Source: Sphingomonadales bacterium 32-65-25 (GTDB taxonomy: Bacteria; Pseudomonadota; Alphaproteobacteria; Sphingomonadales; Sphingomonadaceae). From it: 64,000 nucleotides of DNA. The DNA lies in assembly GCA_002280855.1 (NCBI GenBank), contig NCEU01000005.1, positions 248,001-312,000 on the forward strand, written 5' to 3'. Both the position numbers and the translations under genes were made by a program. The notes beneath the pieces were generated by a model. It was not told where the DNA came from and did no database searches. It saw only the letters and a list, made by a program, of their open reading frames with translations. Within the stretch, counting starts at the first letter, position 1; each line of letters opens with the position of its first letter. Below are positions 1-9,057 of the stretch, one piece after another.

Positions 1-1290
1 GACCATCGCCACCACATTGCCTTGGGCATCGGCCGTGGCCAGCACCACGGTATCGCCGCTGCGATCGGCCGGGCCGGGTTTGGTGACGGCGGCGCGCGCC
101 GGATCGACGCGGGCGCACAGGCTGGCGGCATATGACTTCGATATCAGCCGTTCGACCGGCACCTTCGAAAAGCGCGGATCGCCGTTCCAGGCTGCCAGAT
201 CGGCATAGGCCAGCTTCTTGGCCTCGATCAGATAATGCCAGTAACGCGGGCTGCGCGGCCCCAGGCTGGCCAGCGTCTGCCCCGGGGACCAGACCGGCAC
301 ACAGGCTTCGAGGATGTTGAGCATTTCGAGCGCACCCCAGCTTTGCGATGGCGGCGGCAGTTCGAAAACATCGTGGCCCTGATAACGCGTTTGCAGCAGA
401 TCGACCCAGCGGCCGGCATAACCGGCCAGATCACCCGCCGTCATGGTGCCGCCCAACGCTTGCGATTTGGCAATGATCGCCCGCCCGATGTCACCCGTGT
501 AAAAGGCGCTGGGACCGTCCTTGCGCAGCAGCGCGAAGGCGCGGGCGAGGCCCGGATTGCGGAACATCTCGCCCACGGCCGGGCCTTTGCCGCCCGGCGT
601 CCACACCGCCAGCGTGTCGGGATCATGGTCGGTGCAGCAGGCTTTCAGCGACAGTGCGCGGGGCAGCGGCGTCCAATCATCGGCGATGCGTGGGGAGACC
701 GGAAAGCCATCGCGCGCATAGGCTTCGGCATCGGCCAGCACTTCGGCAAAGCCCATGGAGCCAAAGCGTTTCAGCGCCGCATCCCAGCCCCACACGGCGC
801 CCGGCACGGTGACGGTGAGGATGCCGGCCGGCGGCATGCCCGAACCCAGCGTCCAGTTCTTGGGATCCCTGCCATAACCCAGTTCGGCATAACGCGCTGG
901 CGTCGCCCCGGTGGGCGCGGTGCCAGCGGCGTTGAGGGCGTAGAGTTTCTTCTCCTTGGCCACCCAGACGATCATGAACAGATCGCTGGCAATGCCGGTG
1001 CTGAACGGTTCGACCACGCCCAGCACCGCCGCCGTGGCCACGGCCGCATCCACGGCATTGCCACCCTTGCGCAGAATGGCGAGGCCGGCTTGCGTCGCCA
1101 GCGGCTGGCTGGAGGTGACCATGCCGTTGCGCGCAATCACTTCGGCCCGGCTTTGCGCCGCCCAACCTTCGGTGCGGCCGCCGGCAACGGCCGCGCAGGC
1201 TGGTTCCGGGCAACGTGCCTCTTGCGCCAGCGCTGGCATTGCCCACGTCAGGCCAGCGAGCAGGCCCAAACCGATTATGCGCCGCATCAT
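1..1290 (-). CDS. ggt: Gamma-glutamyltranspeptidase (partial, C-terminus beyond the left edge)
   Basis: Only the first 430 codons are inside the window; the gene continues leftwards past base 1. Known family role: periplasmic hydrolysis or transfer of the gamma-glutamyl group of glutathione and related peptides. A signal peptide covers residues 1-22 (MMRR, hydrophobic core, cleavage after PALA). The large-subunit motif GGNAVDAAVA follows, then VEPFSTGIASDLF. Near the edge GDTVVLATAD matches the start of the small subunit, so Thr-414 should be the autocleavage and catalytic nucleophile. ATG ATG starts 6 bases after the upstream peptidase stop, behind GGGGGTGAAG, so the two genes are very likely co-transcribed. 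The family is usually about 580 residues, so some 150 are missing here. Confidence 0.93.
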   Translation of the reverse strand, partial: MMRRIIGLGLLAGLTWAMPALAQEARCPEPACAAVAGGRTEGWAAQSRAEVIARNGMVTSSQPLATQAGLAILRKGGNAVDAAVATAAVLGVVEPFSTGIASDLFMIVWVAKEKKLYALNAAGTAPTGATPARYAELGYGRDPKNWTLGSGMPPAGILTVTVPGAVWGWDAALKRFGSMGFAEVLADAEAYARDGFPVSPRIADDWTPLPRALSLKACCTDHDPDTLAVWTPGGKGPAVGEMFRNPGLARAFALLRKDGPSAFYTGDIGRAIIAKSQALGGTMTAGDLAGYAGRWVDLLQTRYQGHDVFELPPPSQSWGALEMLNILEACVPVWSPGQTLASLGPRSPRYWHYLIEAKKLAYADLAAWNGDPRFSKVPVERLISKSYAASLCARVDPARAAVTKPGPADRSGDTVVLATADAQGNVVAMV

Positions 1291-1296
1291 CTCACT

Positions 1297-2622
1297 TCAC
1301 CCCCGCATTGCCGCTTCGATCTCGGCGATGCTGCGCGGGATGCCGGCCGACATCCGCTCCGATCCCGCTGCCGTCACCAGATATTGATCCTCGATGCGGA
1401 TACCCTGGTTGGCGGACTGGGTGTACAACCCCGGCTCGATGGTGATCACCGCGCCGGCGGGGATGGGCCGGGAGCGGTCGAACGGGTCATGCACATCCAG
1501 CCCGACATAATGGCCAAGCCCGTGAATGAAATCATCGATGCGCCCGGCGCGGCGGAACACCTGCTTGGCGGCGTCTTCGAAAACATCATAGCTCACCCCG
1601 GCTTTCAGCGTCGCCTCGGCAGCGGCCTGGGCGGCCAGCACCAACTCGTAATCGGCGCGCTGCGTTGCCGTAAAGCGGCCATTGGCCGGGAAGGTGCGGG
1701 TGACATCGCAGGCATAACCATCCACCGCCGCCGCGGCATCGATCAACACCAGATCGCCATCCCGGATCGGGCCGGTTTCCGCCACATAATGCAACGATGC
1801 GGCGTTGCGCCCGGCCGCCACGATGCTGTTGTAGGCAATGCCGGTGCCGCCGGCATTGGCAAAGCCTTCCTCCAGCACGCGGCGCAACTGGCGTTCCGTC
1901 ATGCCCGGTTTCACGGCCTTCATCGCCGCCAGATGGCCGGCGCGCGTGGCGACCATGGCCTTGTTCAGCCATTCCAGCTCGCGCGGTTCCTTCACGCTGC
2001 GCATCTGGGTGAGCAGGCCGGACTGGTCGCGGATGCTGGTGCCGGGCACCCGGGCCATCACCTTGCTGTACAGCTCCAGCGTTGCCGGCACTGGCGCATC
2101 GGCCGATACCACTGGTCCAAGGAAATGCAGTTCCTTGGCGCGTGTGGCGAGCTGTGTGACCACCCCGCCCAGCCGCGCCGTGCGCTGCACGCGCTGCACC
2201 CCGGTGCGCTGCTCGATCAGCGAGCCCAGCGGCAGCCGCTCCACCTCCCAACGCTCGGTTTCGACATCACGCGACGGCAGGAACAGAAATTCCTTCACCA
2301 CCGCCTCGCCGGGCGCCAGCACCAGCACCGCGCCTGGCTCGTCGCTGATCCCGGTGAGCCAGGCGAAGTCGCCGTTCTGGGTAAAGGGCGCGGCGATGGT
2401 GTTGTCGGGCGCGCCAAAGGCAGTGGCGCCATGGATCACCGCCAGCCCTGTTTTCAGCTCCGCCATCAGCCGCGCACGGCGGGCGCGATAGACATCGGGC
2501 GCAAACGGCCTTGTGCCCAGCGGTGTGCCAAAGCCCGGTCCGGGCAGGATCTGCGCTGCGGCATCGGCCGCGGGCAAGAGGGACATGGCGGCGGCACCCG
2601 CCAGAAACTGCCTGCGTTCCAT
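1297..2622 (-). CDS. M24-family Xaa-Pro aminopeptidase-like metallopeptidase, Tat-exported
   Basis: The 441-residue protein begins ERRQFLAGAAA, a twin-arginine signal, with likely cleavage near ADAAAQ, so it is exported folded. An aminopeptidase-P N-terminal domain is followed by the pita-bread catalytic domain. All five metal ligands are visible: Asp295 (LIDAAAAVDG), Asp306 (CDVTRTF), His371 (HGLGHYVGLDVHD), Glu396 (ITIEPGLY) and Glu411 (RIEDQYLV). The family removes N-terminal residues that precede proline, using two Mn or Zn ions. It lies 6 bases upstream of ggt, suggesting a peptide-scavenging operon. ATG is preceded by GGGGA. Specificity (aminopeptidase or dipeptidase) is not decidable from sequence. 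Confidence 0.93.
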   Translation of the reverse strand: MERRQFLAGAAAMSLLPAADAAAQILPGPGFGTPLGTRPFAPDVYRARRARLMAELKTGLAVIHGATAFGAPDNTIAAPFTQNGDFAWLTGISDEPGAVLVLAPGEAVVKEFLFLPSRDVETERWEVERLPLGSLIEQRTGVQRVQRTARLGGVVTQLATRAKELHFLGPVVSADAPVPATLELYSKVMARVPGTSIRDQSGLLTQMRSVKEPRELEWLNKAMVATRAGHLAAMKAVKPGMTERQLRRVLEEGFANAGGTGIAYNSIVAAGRNAASLHYVAETGPIRDGDLVLIDAAAAVDGYACDVTRTFPANGRFTATQRADYELVLAAQAAAEATLKAGVSYDVFEDAAKQVFRRAGRIDDFIHGLGHYVGLDVHDPFDRSRPIPAGAVITIEPGLYTQSANQGIRIEDQYLVTAAGSERMSAGIPRSIAEIEAAMRG

Positions 2623-2721
2623 TGCTATTTCCCCAGATCAACCCTGGGCTGAAGGTGGCAGATGCAGGGGGCATCGTCCAGCCGCCGGAACCGCCGCGCG
2701 GATACCGTGCCTGTGCGCCCG

Positions 2722-3168
2722 TCAGACCAACCAGGATTGCGGCACCGGCCGGGGCAGCACCTTGGCAAGATCGGGCAGCGACTGTGGGGCCAGCGACACA
2801 CCGTCGCCGCCCACCGCCCACAGGGCAGTGCCAATCAGGGCCAGCAGTGCCAGCAGTGCCAGCAGGATCACCACCAGCCGGCGCATGGGATTGGGCGACG
2901 GCAGCAACGGCAAATCATGCACCCAGCTTTCGGCCGGCGGCAGCGTATCGAAGCGGATGCGCCAATCCTTGTTGTCGGTGCGACGCAGGTTCAGCCCGTC
3001 ATCGCGGCGCACGCGGGCGATGGGGATGGCGCTGATATTCGCCTCCACATTGATCACCAGCCGCGTTTCATGCGCCGTCACCACCACCTCGTCACGACGG
3101 CCATCGCACAGCAACAGGCCCAAAAGGGGCCGGCTCTTGGCACTGCGGCGGGTGGGCGGGGCTGACAT
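2722..3168 (-). CDS. Hypothetical single-span membrane protein
   Basis: 148 residues, no family recognised. The first 90 residues are polar ([29 protein letters not shown]), followed by [19 protein letters not shown], a clear membrane helix around residues 91-112, then a short tail rich in Pro and Leu. The ATG at 3168 is chosen over a TTG six codons upstream, because the TTG lacks a ribosome site; AGGG lies about 10 bases before the ATG. It runs in the same direction as the M24 and ggt genes about 100 bases away. The first 24 codons and the region before thrS hold no other recognisable gene. Confidence 0.7.
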   Translation of the reverse strand: MSAPPTRRSAKSRPLLGLLLCDGRRDEVVVTAHETRLVINVEANISAIPIARVRRDDGLNLRRTDNKDWRIRFDTLPPAESWVHDLPLLPSPNPMRRLVVILLALLALLALIGTALWAVGGDGVSLAPQSLPDLAKVLPRPVPQSWLV

Positions 3169-3324
3169 TGGCACGAACCCTGCCAAGACACGGCCCTGAC
3201 TGCAAGTCGCCTTGCCGCCGCGCCTTGCAGGCCTGGCGCGCTGAAGGGTGGCGGGAGCCGGCTTTTTTGGCTAAGCGCGGCGGGCCGCTGCTTGGGCGGC
3301 ACTGTTCGCAATCAAAGGCCACCA

Positions 3325-5337
3325 ATGTCCGATCTCATCACCCTCACGCTTCCCGATGGTTCGCAGCGCGAAGTTGCGCGCGGGACTACCGGTGCGGACG
3401 TGGCGGCAAGCATCGGACCGGGCTTGGCCAAGGCAGCGCTCGCCGCCAAGGTTGATGGCGAACTGGTCGATCTGTCGCGCCCGATCGAAGCCGATGCGGC
3501 GCTCGCGCTGGTGACGGTGCGCGATGAAGCCGACGCGCTGGAACTGGCGCGCCATGATTTCGCCCACGTGCTGGCCGAAGCGGTGCAGGGCCTGTTCCCC
3601 GGCACGCAGATCACCTTTGGCCCGTCGACGGACGATGGCTTCTATTACGACTTCGCACCCGCCCCCGGCCGCGGCCCGTTCACCGAAGATGACCTGCCGG
3701 CGATCGAGGAGGCGATGCGCGCCATCATCAAGGCCGACAAGCCGCTGCGCCGGGAAGTGTGGAGCCGGGCGCAATTGATCAGCCGCTGGAAGCAGCAGGG
3801 CGAGAATTTCAAGGCCGAATGGGCGGCCGAGCTTGCCCCCAATGACGATGGCTCCGAGGATCTGACCGTCTATTGGTCAGGCGATGACTGGCTGGACATG
3901 TGCCGCGGACCGCACCTGCCCTCCACCGGCAAGCTGGACCCGCAGGCGTTCAAGCTGACGAGGGTTTCGGGCGCCTATTGGCGTGGCGATCAAAAGAACG
4001 CCATGCTCAGCCGCGTCTATGGCACCGCCTGGCTGAACAAGAAGCAGCTCGATGCGCACCTGCTGCGGCTGGAGGAAGCCGCCAAGCGCGACCACCGCAA
4101 GCTGGGCCGCGAGATGGACCTGTTCCACCTTCAGGAAGAAGCCCATGGCAGCGTGTTCTGGCACCCGCGCGGCTTCATCATCTACCGCGAGTTGGAGGCC
4201 TATATGCGCCGCCGGCTGGACCCGGCCGGATACCAGGAGGTGAAAACCCCGCAGATCATGGACGCGCGCCAGTGGGAACAATCCGGCCACTGGGGCAAAT
4301 ATCGCGAGAACATGTTCGTCATCCCCGACGAAGTGCCCAACACCGAGGATGAAGGCCCGGTGGTAAGCAACGACGCGCAGTGGATGGCCTTGAAGCCGAT
4401 GAACTGCCCGGCGCACGTGCTGATCTTCCGCCAGGGCATCAAATCCTATCGCGATCTGCCGTTGCGCATGGCCGAAATGGGCTGCTGCCACCGCAACGAA
4501 CCGCACGGCGCCCTGCACGGCCTGATGCGCGTGCGCCAGTTCACGCAGGACGATGGCCATATCTTCTGCCGCCAGGATCAGATCGTGGCCGAAATCGCGG
4601 CCTTCTGCGATCTGCTCGACGTGGTCTATAAGGATCTGGGCGGGTTCAGCTATGCCATCAAGCTGGCGCTGCGCCCTGAAAAGCGCTTCGGCAGCGATGC
4701 GATGTGGGACTGGTCCGAACAGTCGATGCGCGATGCCGTGAAGGCAACGGGCCGCGACAATGCCGATTGGGGCTGGGAAGAACTGCCCGGCGAAGGGGCC
4801 TTCTATGCGCCCAAGCTGGAATTCCACCTGACCGATGCCATCGGCCGCACCTGGCAGGTCGGCACCATCCAGACCGATACGGTGCTGCCGGAACGGCTCG
4901 ACGCATCCTATGTGGGCGAGGATGGCAACCGCCATCGCCCGGTGATGCTGCACCGCGCGATCCTGGGCAGCTATGAACGCTTCATCGGCATCTTGATCGA
5001 ACATTTCGCCGGCTGGTTCCCGACCTGGCTGGCGCCGTGCCAGGCCGTGGTGGCGACCATCGTTTCGGATGCGGATGACTATGCCGGCACCGTGGCCGAC
5101 ACGCTGCGCAAGGCCGGCATTCGGGTGGAAACCGACCTGCGCAACGAAAAGATCAACCTGAAGGTGCGCGAACACAGCCTCCAGAAGGCGCCCTACATGC
5201 TGGTCGTCGGCCGCCGCGAGGCGGAAGAAGGCACGGTGGCGCTGCGCAGCCTGAAGGGCGGCGAGCAGAAGGTGATGCCGCTGGCCGAAGCCGTGGCGCT
5301 GATCAAGGCGGACGCCACGCCGCCCGATCTGCGCTGA
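3325..5337 (+). CDS. thrS: Threonine--tRNA ligase
   Basis: 670 residues, full length. It charges tRNA-Thr in the cytoplasm. Domains in order: TGS domain (residues 1-62), editing domain with the HxxxH motif (His77, His81), class II catalytic core and anticodon-binding domain (about 560-670). The zinc-binding triad appears as Cys361 (MNCPAH), His412 (DDGHIF) and His543 ([10 protein letters not shown]). Motif 2 is [19 protein letters not shown]. The ATG at 3325 has AAAGG upstream and gives the normal [12 protein letters not shown] start; an in-frame TTG 11 codons earlier has no support. The gene is alone here, whereas many bacteria link it to infC, which lies 58 kb away in this window. Confidence 0.98.
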   Translation: MSDLITLTLPDGSQREVARGTTGADVAASIGPGLAKAALAAKVDGELVDLSRPIEADAALALVTVRDEADALELARHDFAHVLAEAVQGLFPGTQITFGPSTDDGFYYDFAPAPGRGPFTEDDLPAIEEAMRAIIKADKPLRREVWSRAQLISRWKQQGENFKAEWAAELAPNDDGSEDLTVYWSGDDWLDMCRGPHLPSTGKLDPQAFKLTRVSGAYWRGDQKNAMLSRVYGTAWLNKKQLDAHLLRLEEAAKRDHRKLGREMDLFHLQEEAHGSVFWHPRGFIIYRELEAYMRRRLDPAGYQEVKTPQIMDARQWEQSGHWGKYRENMFVIPDEVPNTEDEGPVVSNDAQWMALKPMNCPAHVLIFRQGIKSYRDLPLRMAEMGCCHRNEPHGALHGLMRVRQFTQDDGHIFCRQDQIVAEIAAFCDLLDVVYKDLGGFSYAIKLALRPEKRFGSDAMWDWSEQSMRDAVKATGRDNADWGWEELPGEGAFYAPKLEFHLTDAIGRTWQVGTIQTDTVLPERLDASYVGEDGNRHRPVMLHRAILGSYERFIGILIEHFAGWFPTWLAPCQAVVATIVSDADDYAGTVADTLRKAGIRVETDLRNEKINLKVREHSLQKAPYMLVVGRREAEEGTVALRSLKGGEQKVMPLAEAVALIKADATPPDLR

Positions 5338-5340
5338 GCT

Positions 5341-7434
5341 TTACGGCTTCAGCTGCCGCTCCAGATAGTGGGCGGTGGCGGCATTCACCTGGTGCCAGCC
5401 GGCATGGCGCAGGAAATCGTGGATTTCGTTCGGGATGATCAACTCCTCGAACGACACGCCACGGGCGCGCAGTTCAGCGGCCAGCGCGATCGTCTGATTG
5501 ATCCGCACGTTGCGATCATCATCGCCGTGGATCAGCAGCACCGGGCTGCGCCAGCCGGCGATATCGGCCAGCGGCGATGAGGTCCAGGCGGTTTGCAGCG
5601 CCTTTTCGCGGTTGGTGTCGCCATAGCTCTTGATGCCGGTGCCCAGCGTTTCGATCATGGTGCGCGACCAATCGTGCACGCCATGGATATCCACCCCGGC
5701 CTTGAACACATCGCTGTTGCGGGCCAGCGCCTGCGCGGTGAGCAGCCCGCCATAGCTGCCGCCCCAGATGCCGATGCGGCCCGGATCAACATCGGCGCGT
5801 GATTGCAGATAACGCGCGCTGCTGATCACATCCTGATATTCGCTGGCGCCGCGCGGGCCACCGGTGGCCGGGTGCTGGAAATCCCAGCCATAGCCGATGC
5901 CGAGCCGATAATTGACCGACAGCACCACGAAGCCGCGGCTGGCGAGATACTGGTTCAACGCATAGGCGTTGGCGTAATAACGCATGTAGCTGAAGCCCAG
6001 CAGCATCTGTCGCGGCGGGCCGCCGTGCACGAACACCACGGCGGGCTGCTTGCCGGTCTTGCCGGCCGGACGGAACAACTGGCCGTGGATGGTGGTACCA
6101 TCGGGCGCTTTCCAGGTGACTTTCTCCGGCACGACCATGGCGGCCCCGGCGAAATCCGCCGGTGCGGCCTGCCCGGCCAGCGTGGCACAGCGCGGCGCGC
6201 ACCATTGCACTGCGCCTGCATCGCGCGCGCTGGCGGCGATCAACGCCACGCCATCATTGGTGGCGGCCGGAGTCCATTCCAGCCCGGTGCCGCTGGTGAC
6301 GGGAACAGCCTGCCCGCCGCTCACCTTCACGCTGAACACGTGGCGGCGGGTGTCGTCATCCGGTGTCGCCCCGGTGTTGGCCGAGTAATACAAGGTCGCC
6401 CGATCCGGGCTGAGCGCCACATGTTCGACCATGAAGCCATCGCCGGTCAGCCGGGTCGCAGCGCCGCCGCTGGCCGGCACCGTGTAAAGCTGCTGCCAGT
6501 TAGTGGCCGCCGACAGGAACACCAGCCGATCGCCGGCAGCCCAGTGCAGATTGGCGCCGCCGGTCACATCGGGGAAGCTGTCGCGCAGGGCCGTGCCGCT
6601 CGCCCAGGCCTGCCGCGCCGCACCGGTGGCGGTATCGGCCACCATGATCACCCAGGGTTGCGGTTCAAACGCCAGGAACCGGCCATAGCCATCCAGCCCG
6701 GTCCAGCGCCGGGTGAAGGCGATATGCTTGCCGTCCGGAGACCAGGTCGGGCTGCCATCGACACCGCTGGCGGCCTGCACATAGGTGATCGGCTGGGTCG
6801 GCCCGCCATAGATGCCGATCAGGGCATGGCCTTCGCGGCGCGAGACATAGGCGAGGCGGCTGCCATCGGGTGACCACGCCATGTCGGCGATGCGGCCGCG
6901 ATCAAAGAAGGCCCGCGCGAAATCCTTGCCATCGGCACTCACCGTCCACACCTGGCCGGACTTTTCGCAGGCGATCACGCCCTTTGCCGAAATTGCAGGC
7001 GCATCGCATTCGGCCAATGGCCGCGCCGCCGCGCCCGACAGATCGGCCCGCCACAGCATCACCTTGGGTTCGGTGGGGCTGGAATCGGGGTTGGGCGCCA
7101 GATTGCCGGTGGCCGGCCAATTGCCGTCATGATCACCGCCGCGCACGAAAACCAGCGAATTGCCATCGGGTGCAAACACCAGCTGCGTCAGTTCCTGGCC
7201 GTCATCGGCGCTGAACTGCGTTACCTGCACGGGTTGGCCACCTGCGCCCGTCGCAACCCAGATGTTGCGCACGCCCGCCACTTCGCGCACCCAGGCGATG
7301 CGCTTGCCATCAGGGCTGGAAACAAGGCCGGAGGTGAAGGGATAGGTCATCGCCCCCTTCAGGCTCATCGGCGCCGCCGCGGCTGGCCCCACCAGGCCCC
7401 ACAGCATGGCTCCGGCGATCAGCAGCGTGCGCAT
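5341..7434 (-). CDS. S9-family (prolyl oligopeptidase / DPP-like) peptidase, exported
   Basis: 697 residues. A signal peptide ends near GPAAAAP. A seven- or eight-bladed WD-like propeller follows, with repeats of the type SPDGKRIAWV, APDGNSLVFV and SPDGSRLAYV, then an alpha/beta hydrolase domain. The catalytic triad is Ser560 (GGSYGGLL), Asp640 (HGDDDRNV) and His672 (NEIHDFLRH). Members cut short peptides, often after proline or alanine. The ribosome site GGGGGA touches the first ATG (7440) but is 6 bases from the second (7434), which is therefore chosen. It is convergent with thrS, with 3 bases between the stops. The exact peptidase subfamily is inferred. Confidence 0.9.
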   Translation of the reverse strand: MRTLLIAGAMLWGLVGPAAAAPMSLKGAMTYPFTSGLVSSPDGKRIAWVREVAGVRNIWVATGAGGQPVQVTQFSADDGQELTQLVFAPDGNSLVFVRGGDHDGNWPATGNLAPNPDSSPTEPKVMLWRADLSGAAARPLAECDAPAISAKGVIACEKSGQVWTVSADGKDFARAFFDRGRIADMAWSPDGSRLAYVSRREGHALIGIYGGPTQPITYVQAASGVDGSPTWSPDGKHIAFTRRWTGLDGYGRFLAFEPQPWVIMVADTATGAARQAWASGTALRDSFPDVTGGANLHWAAGDRLVFLSAATNWQQLYTVPASGGAATRLTGDGFMVEHVALSPDRATLYYSANTGATPDDDTRRHVFSVKVSGGQAVPVTSGTGLEWTPAATNDGVALIAASARDAGAVQWCAPRCATLAGQAAPADFAGAAMVVPEKVTWKAPDGTTIHGQLFRPAGKTGKQPAVVFVHGGPPRQMLLGFSYMRYYANAYALNQYLASRGFVVLSVNYRLGIGYGWDFQHPATGGPRGASEYQDVISSARYLQSRADVDPGRIGIWGGSYGGLLTAQALARNSDVFKAGVDIHGVHDWSRTMIETLGTGIKSYGDTNREKALQTAWTSSPLADIAGWRSPVLLIHGDDDRNVRINQTIALAAELRARGVSFEELIIPNEIHDFLRHAGWHQVNAATAHYLERQLKP

Positions 7435-7501
7435 TGGCATTCCCCCATTTTGTCGCGATCATGCCGCAAGCCGGCGCAAACACAACCCCAACCGCCTCCT
7501 G

Positions 7502-7521
7502 CGCCAATTGCGCCATTGGCG
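7502..7521. promoter_or_regulatory. Inverted repeat in a divergent promoter region
   Basis: CGCCAAT and ATTGGCG form a perfect 7-bp inverted repeat with a 6-base spacer. It lies between the S9 peptidase (reading left) and the cytochrome c' gene (reading right). It may be an operator. No promoter boxes are convincing in the remaining 150 bases. Confidence 0.3.
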
Positions 7522-7584
7522 TTGGCGGCCGGCAAGGGATATGAAGAATGTCAGCCGTAGTGGCCTGAAAATGGGGAGACCAAG

Positions 7585-8028
7585 ATGATGCGTGCCGTTC
7601 TTGCTGCCGTTCTGGCAACCACCGTGATCCTGCCAGCCACCGTCGCCACCGCCGGCCCGATTGAAGATCGCAAGGCGATCATGAAGGGCAATGGCCGCGA
7701 CACCAAGATGGGCGGCGACATGCTGAAGGGCGTCACGCCGTTTGATGCCGCCACCGCCAACAAGATCCTCGCCAACTATGCCGCCGCCGCCAAGGCCTTC
7801 CCGGCGCATTTCCCGGCCACTTCCAAGACCGGCGGCGAAACCGAAGCCTCGTCTGCGATCTGGTCGATGCCGGCGGACTGGAAGATCGCCACCGACAAGT
7901 TCCAGAAGGACACGGTCGCCGCTGCAGCCCTGAAGCCCACCGACGCCGCCAGCTTTGGCAAGGCGTTCGGCATGGTCACCGCCAACTGCAAGAGCTGCCA
8001 CGAAGGCTTCCGCATCAAGAAGAGCTAA
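7585..8028 (+). CDS. Cytochrome c' / c-556 family protein, periplasmic
   Basis: 147 residues. A signal peptide ends at VATAG. The mature part is a four-helix protein with one haem site near the C-terminus, CKSCH (Cys135, Cys138, His139), the hallmark of the cytochrome c' family (PF01322). It probably carries electrons or binds small ligands in the periplasm. GGGGAG precedes the paired ATG codons by about 8 bases. The next gene, a di-haem cytochrome, starts one base after this stop, so the two should be made together and may act as partners. Confidence 0.93.
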   Translation: MMRAVLAAVLATTVILPATVATAGPIEDRKAIMKGNGRDTKMGGDMLKGVTPFDAATANKILANYAAAAKAFPAHFPATSKTGGETEASSAIWSMPADWKIATDKFQKDTVAAAALKPTDAASFGKAFGMVTANCKSCHEGFRIKKS

Positions 8029-8029
8029 G

Positions 8030-8926
8030 ATGAAGCGGCTGCTGGCAGGGCTGGCCGGGTTTACGCTGCTGGGCGCGCTGGCGGGTCTGTTCGTCACCGC
8101 GCCGCAGCCGCTGTCGCCGACTGAACGGGCGCAGCGTCCGGGCGATCCCGCCCGCGGCGCGCGTCTGTTCCACGTTGGCGGCTGCGCGTCCTGCCATGCC
8201 GCCAAGGGCGCCAAGGGCGATGCGCGCCTGGCGCTGGGCGGCGGCGCGCCGCTGGTGACGCCGTTCGGCAGCTTCCAGCCGCCCAACATCTCGCCCGGCC
8301 CCGATGGCATCGGCAACTGGAGCCTGGCTGAATTCGACAACGCCATGCGCCGCGGCATCAGCCCGGATGGCCGGCATTATTATCCGGCCTTCCCTTACAC
8401 CAGCTATGCCCGGATGACCCCCGGCGACATCGCCGATCTGTTTGCTTATCTCACCCGCCTGCCTGCCATTGCCGGCAAGCCCGCCGCCGGTGATATCCCC
8501 TTCCCGTTCAACATCAGGCGCGGGATCGGCCTGTGGAAGCTTCTGTATCTTGATCCCGCGCCAATCGTGGCCCTGCCCGCAAATGCCCCAGCCGATGTGA
8601 AGACTGGCCAGTATCTGGTGGAAGGGCCAGGCCATTGCGGCGAATGCCACAGCCCGCGTGACCAGTTTGGTGGCCCCGATCATGCCCGCTGGCTGGCCGG
8701 TGCGCCTGATCCTGAGGGCAAAGGCCGCATCCCCAACATCACGCCCGGCAAACTGGCGTGGAGCGCGGCTGAAATCGCCGACTATCTGAAGACCGGCTTC
8801 ACGCCCGATTATGACAGCGTGGGCGGCACCATGGTGGAGGTTCAGGCCAACATGGCCGAATTGCCGAATGAAGATCGCGCTGCCATTGCCGCCTATCTGA
8901 AGGCCGTGCCAACAGTGAAGCCGTGA
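8030..8926 (+). CDS. Di-haem c-type cytochrome
   Basis: 298 residues with an N-terminal hydrophobic signal or anchor (residues 2-24). There are two cytochrome c domains, each with a CxxCH haem site: CASCH (Cys52-His56) and CGECH (Cys203-His207). Probable axial Met ligands lie in RMTPGD and later Met-rich stretches. The layout resembles the cytochrome subunits that take electrons from periplasmic quinoprotein dehydrogenases; no such dehydrogenase is nearby, so that role is inferred. The ATG follows the previous stop by one base (taagATG), indicating translational coupling. A 130-bp gap then leads to tolC, with no clear terminator. Confidence 0.92.
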   Translation: MKRLLAGLAGFTLLGALAGLFVTAPQPLSPTERAQRPGDPARGARLFHVGGCASCHAAKGAKGDARLALGGGAPLVTPFGSFQPPNISPGPDGIGNWSLAEFDNAMRRGISPDGRHYYPAFPYTSYARMTPGDIADLFAYLTRLPAIAGKPAAGDIPFPFNIRRGIGLWKLLYLDPAPIVALPANAPADVKTGQYLVEGPGHCGECHSPRDQFGGPDHARWLAGAPDPEGKGRIPNITPGKLAWSAAEIADYLKTGFTPDYDSVGGTMVEVQANMAELPNEDRAAIAAYLKAVPTVKP

Positions 8927-9057
8927 CAAATTTGGTCGTTGCTCAAATTCGCGCGGTGGGCCACTTGGCCAGCGGCTGTCTTGTCTCTATATGGCACCGT
9001 TGAGAGGGGCGATGGCCGGCCTTTTCACGACAGGCCAGAATGTAAGGAAAACCGTGA

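Noticed and set aside
235..2652. Long plus-strand open frame (805 codons) opposite the ggt and M24 genes
   Set aside because: It is the mirror frame of real high-GC genes; the translation is rich in Arg, His and Gly with no family motif, while the minus strand carries clear GGT and M24 motifs.
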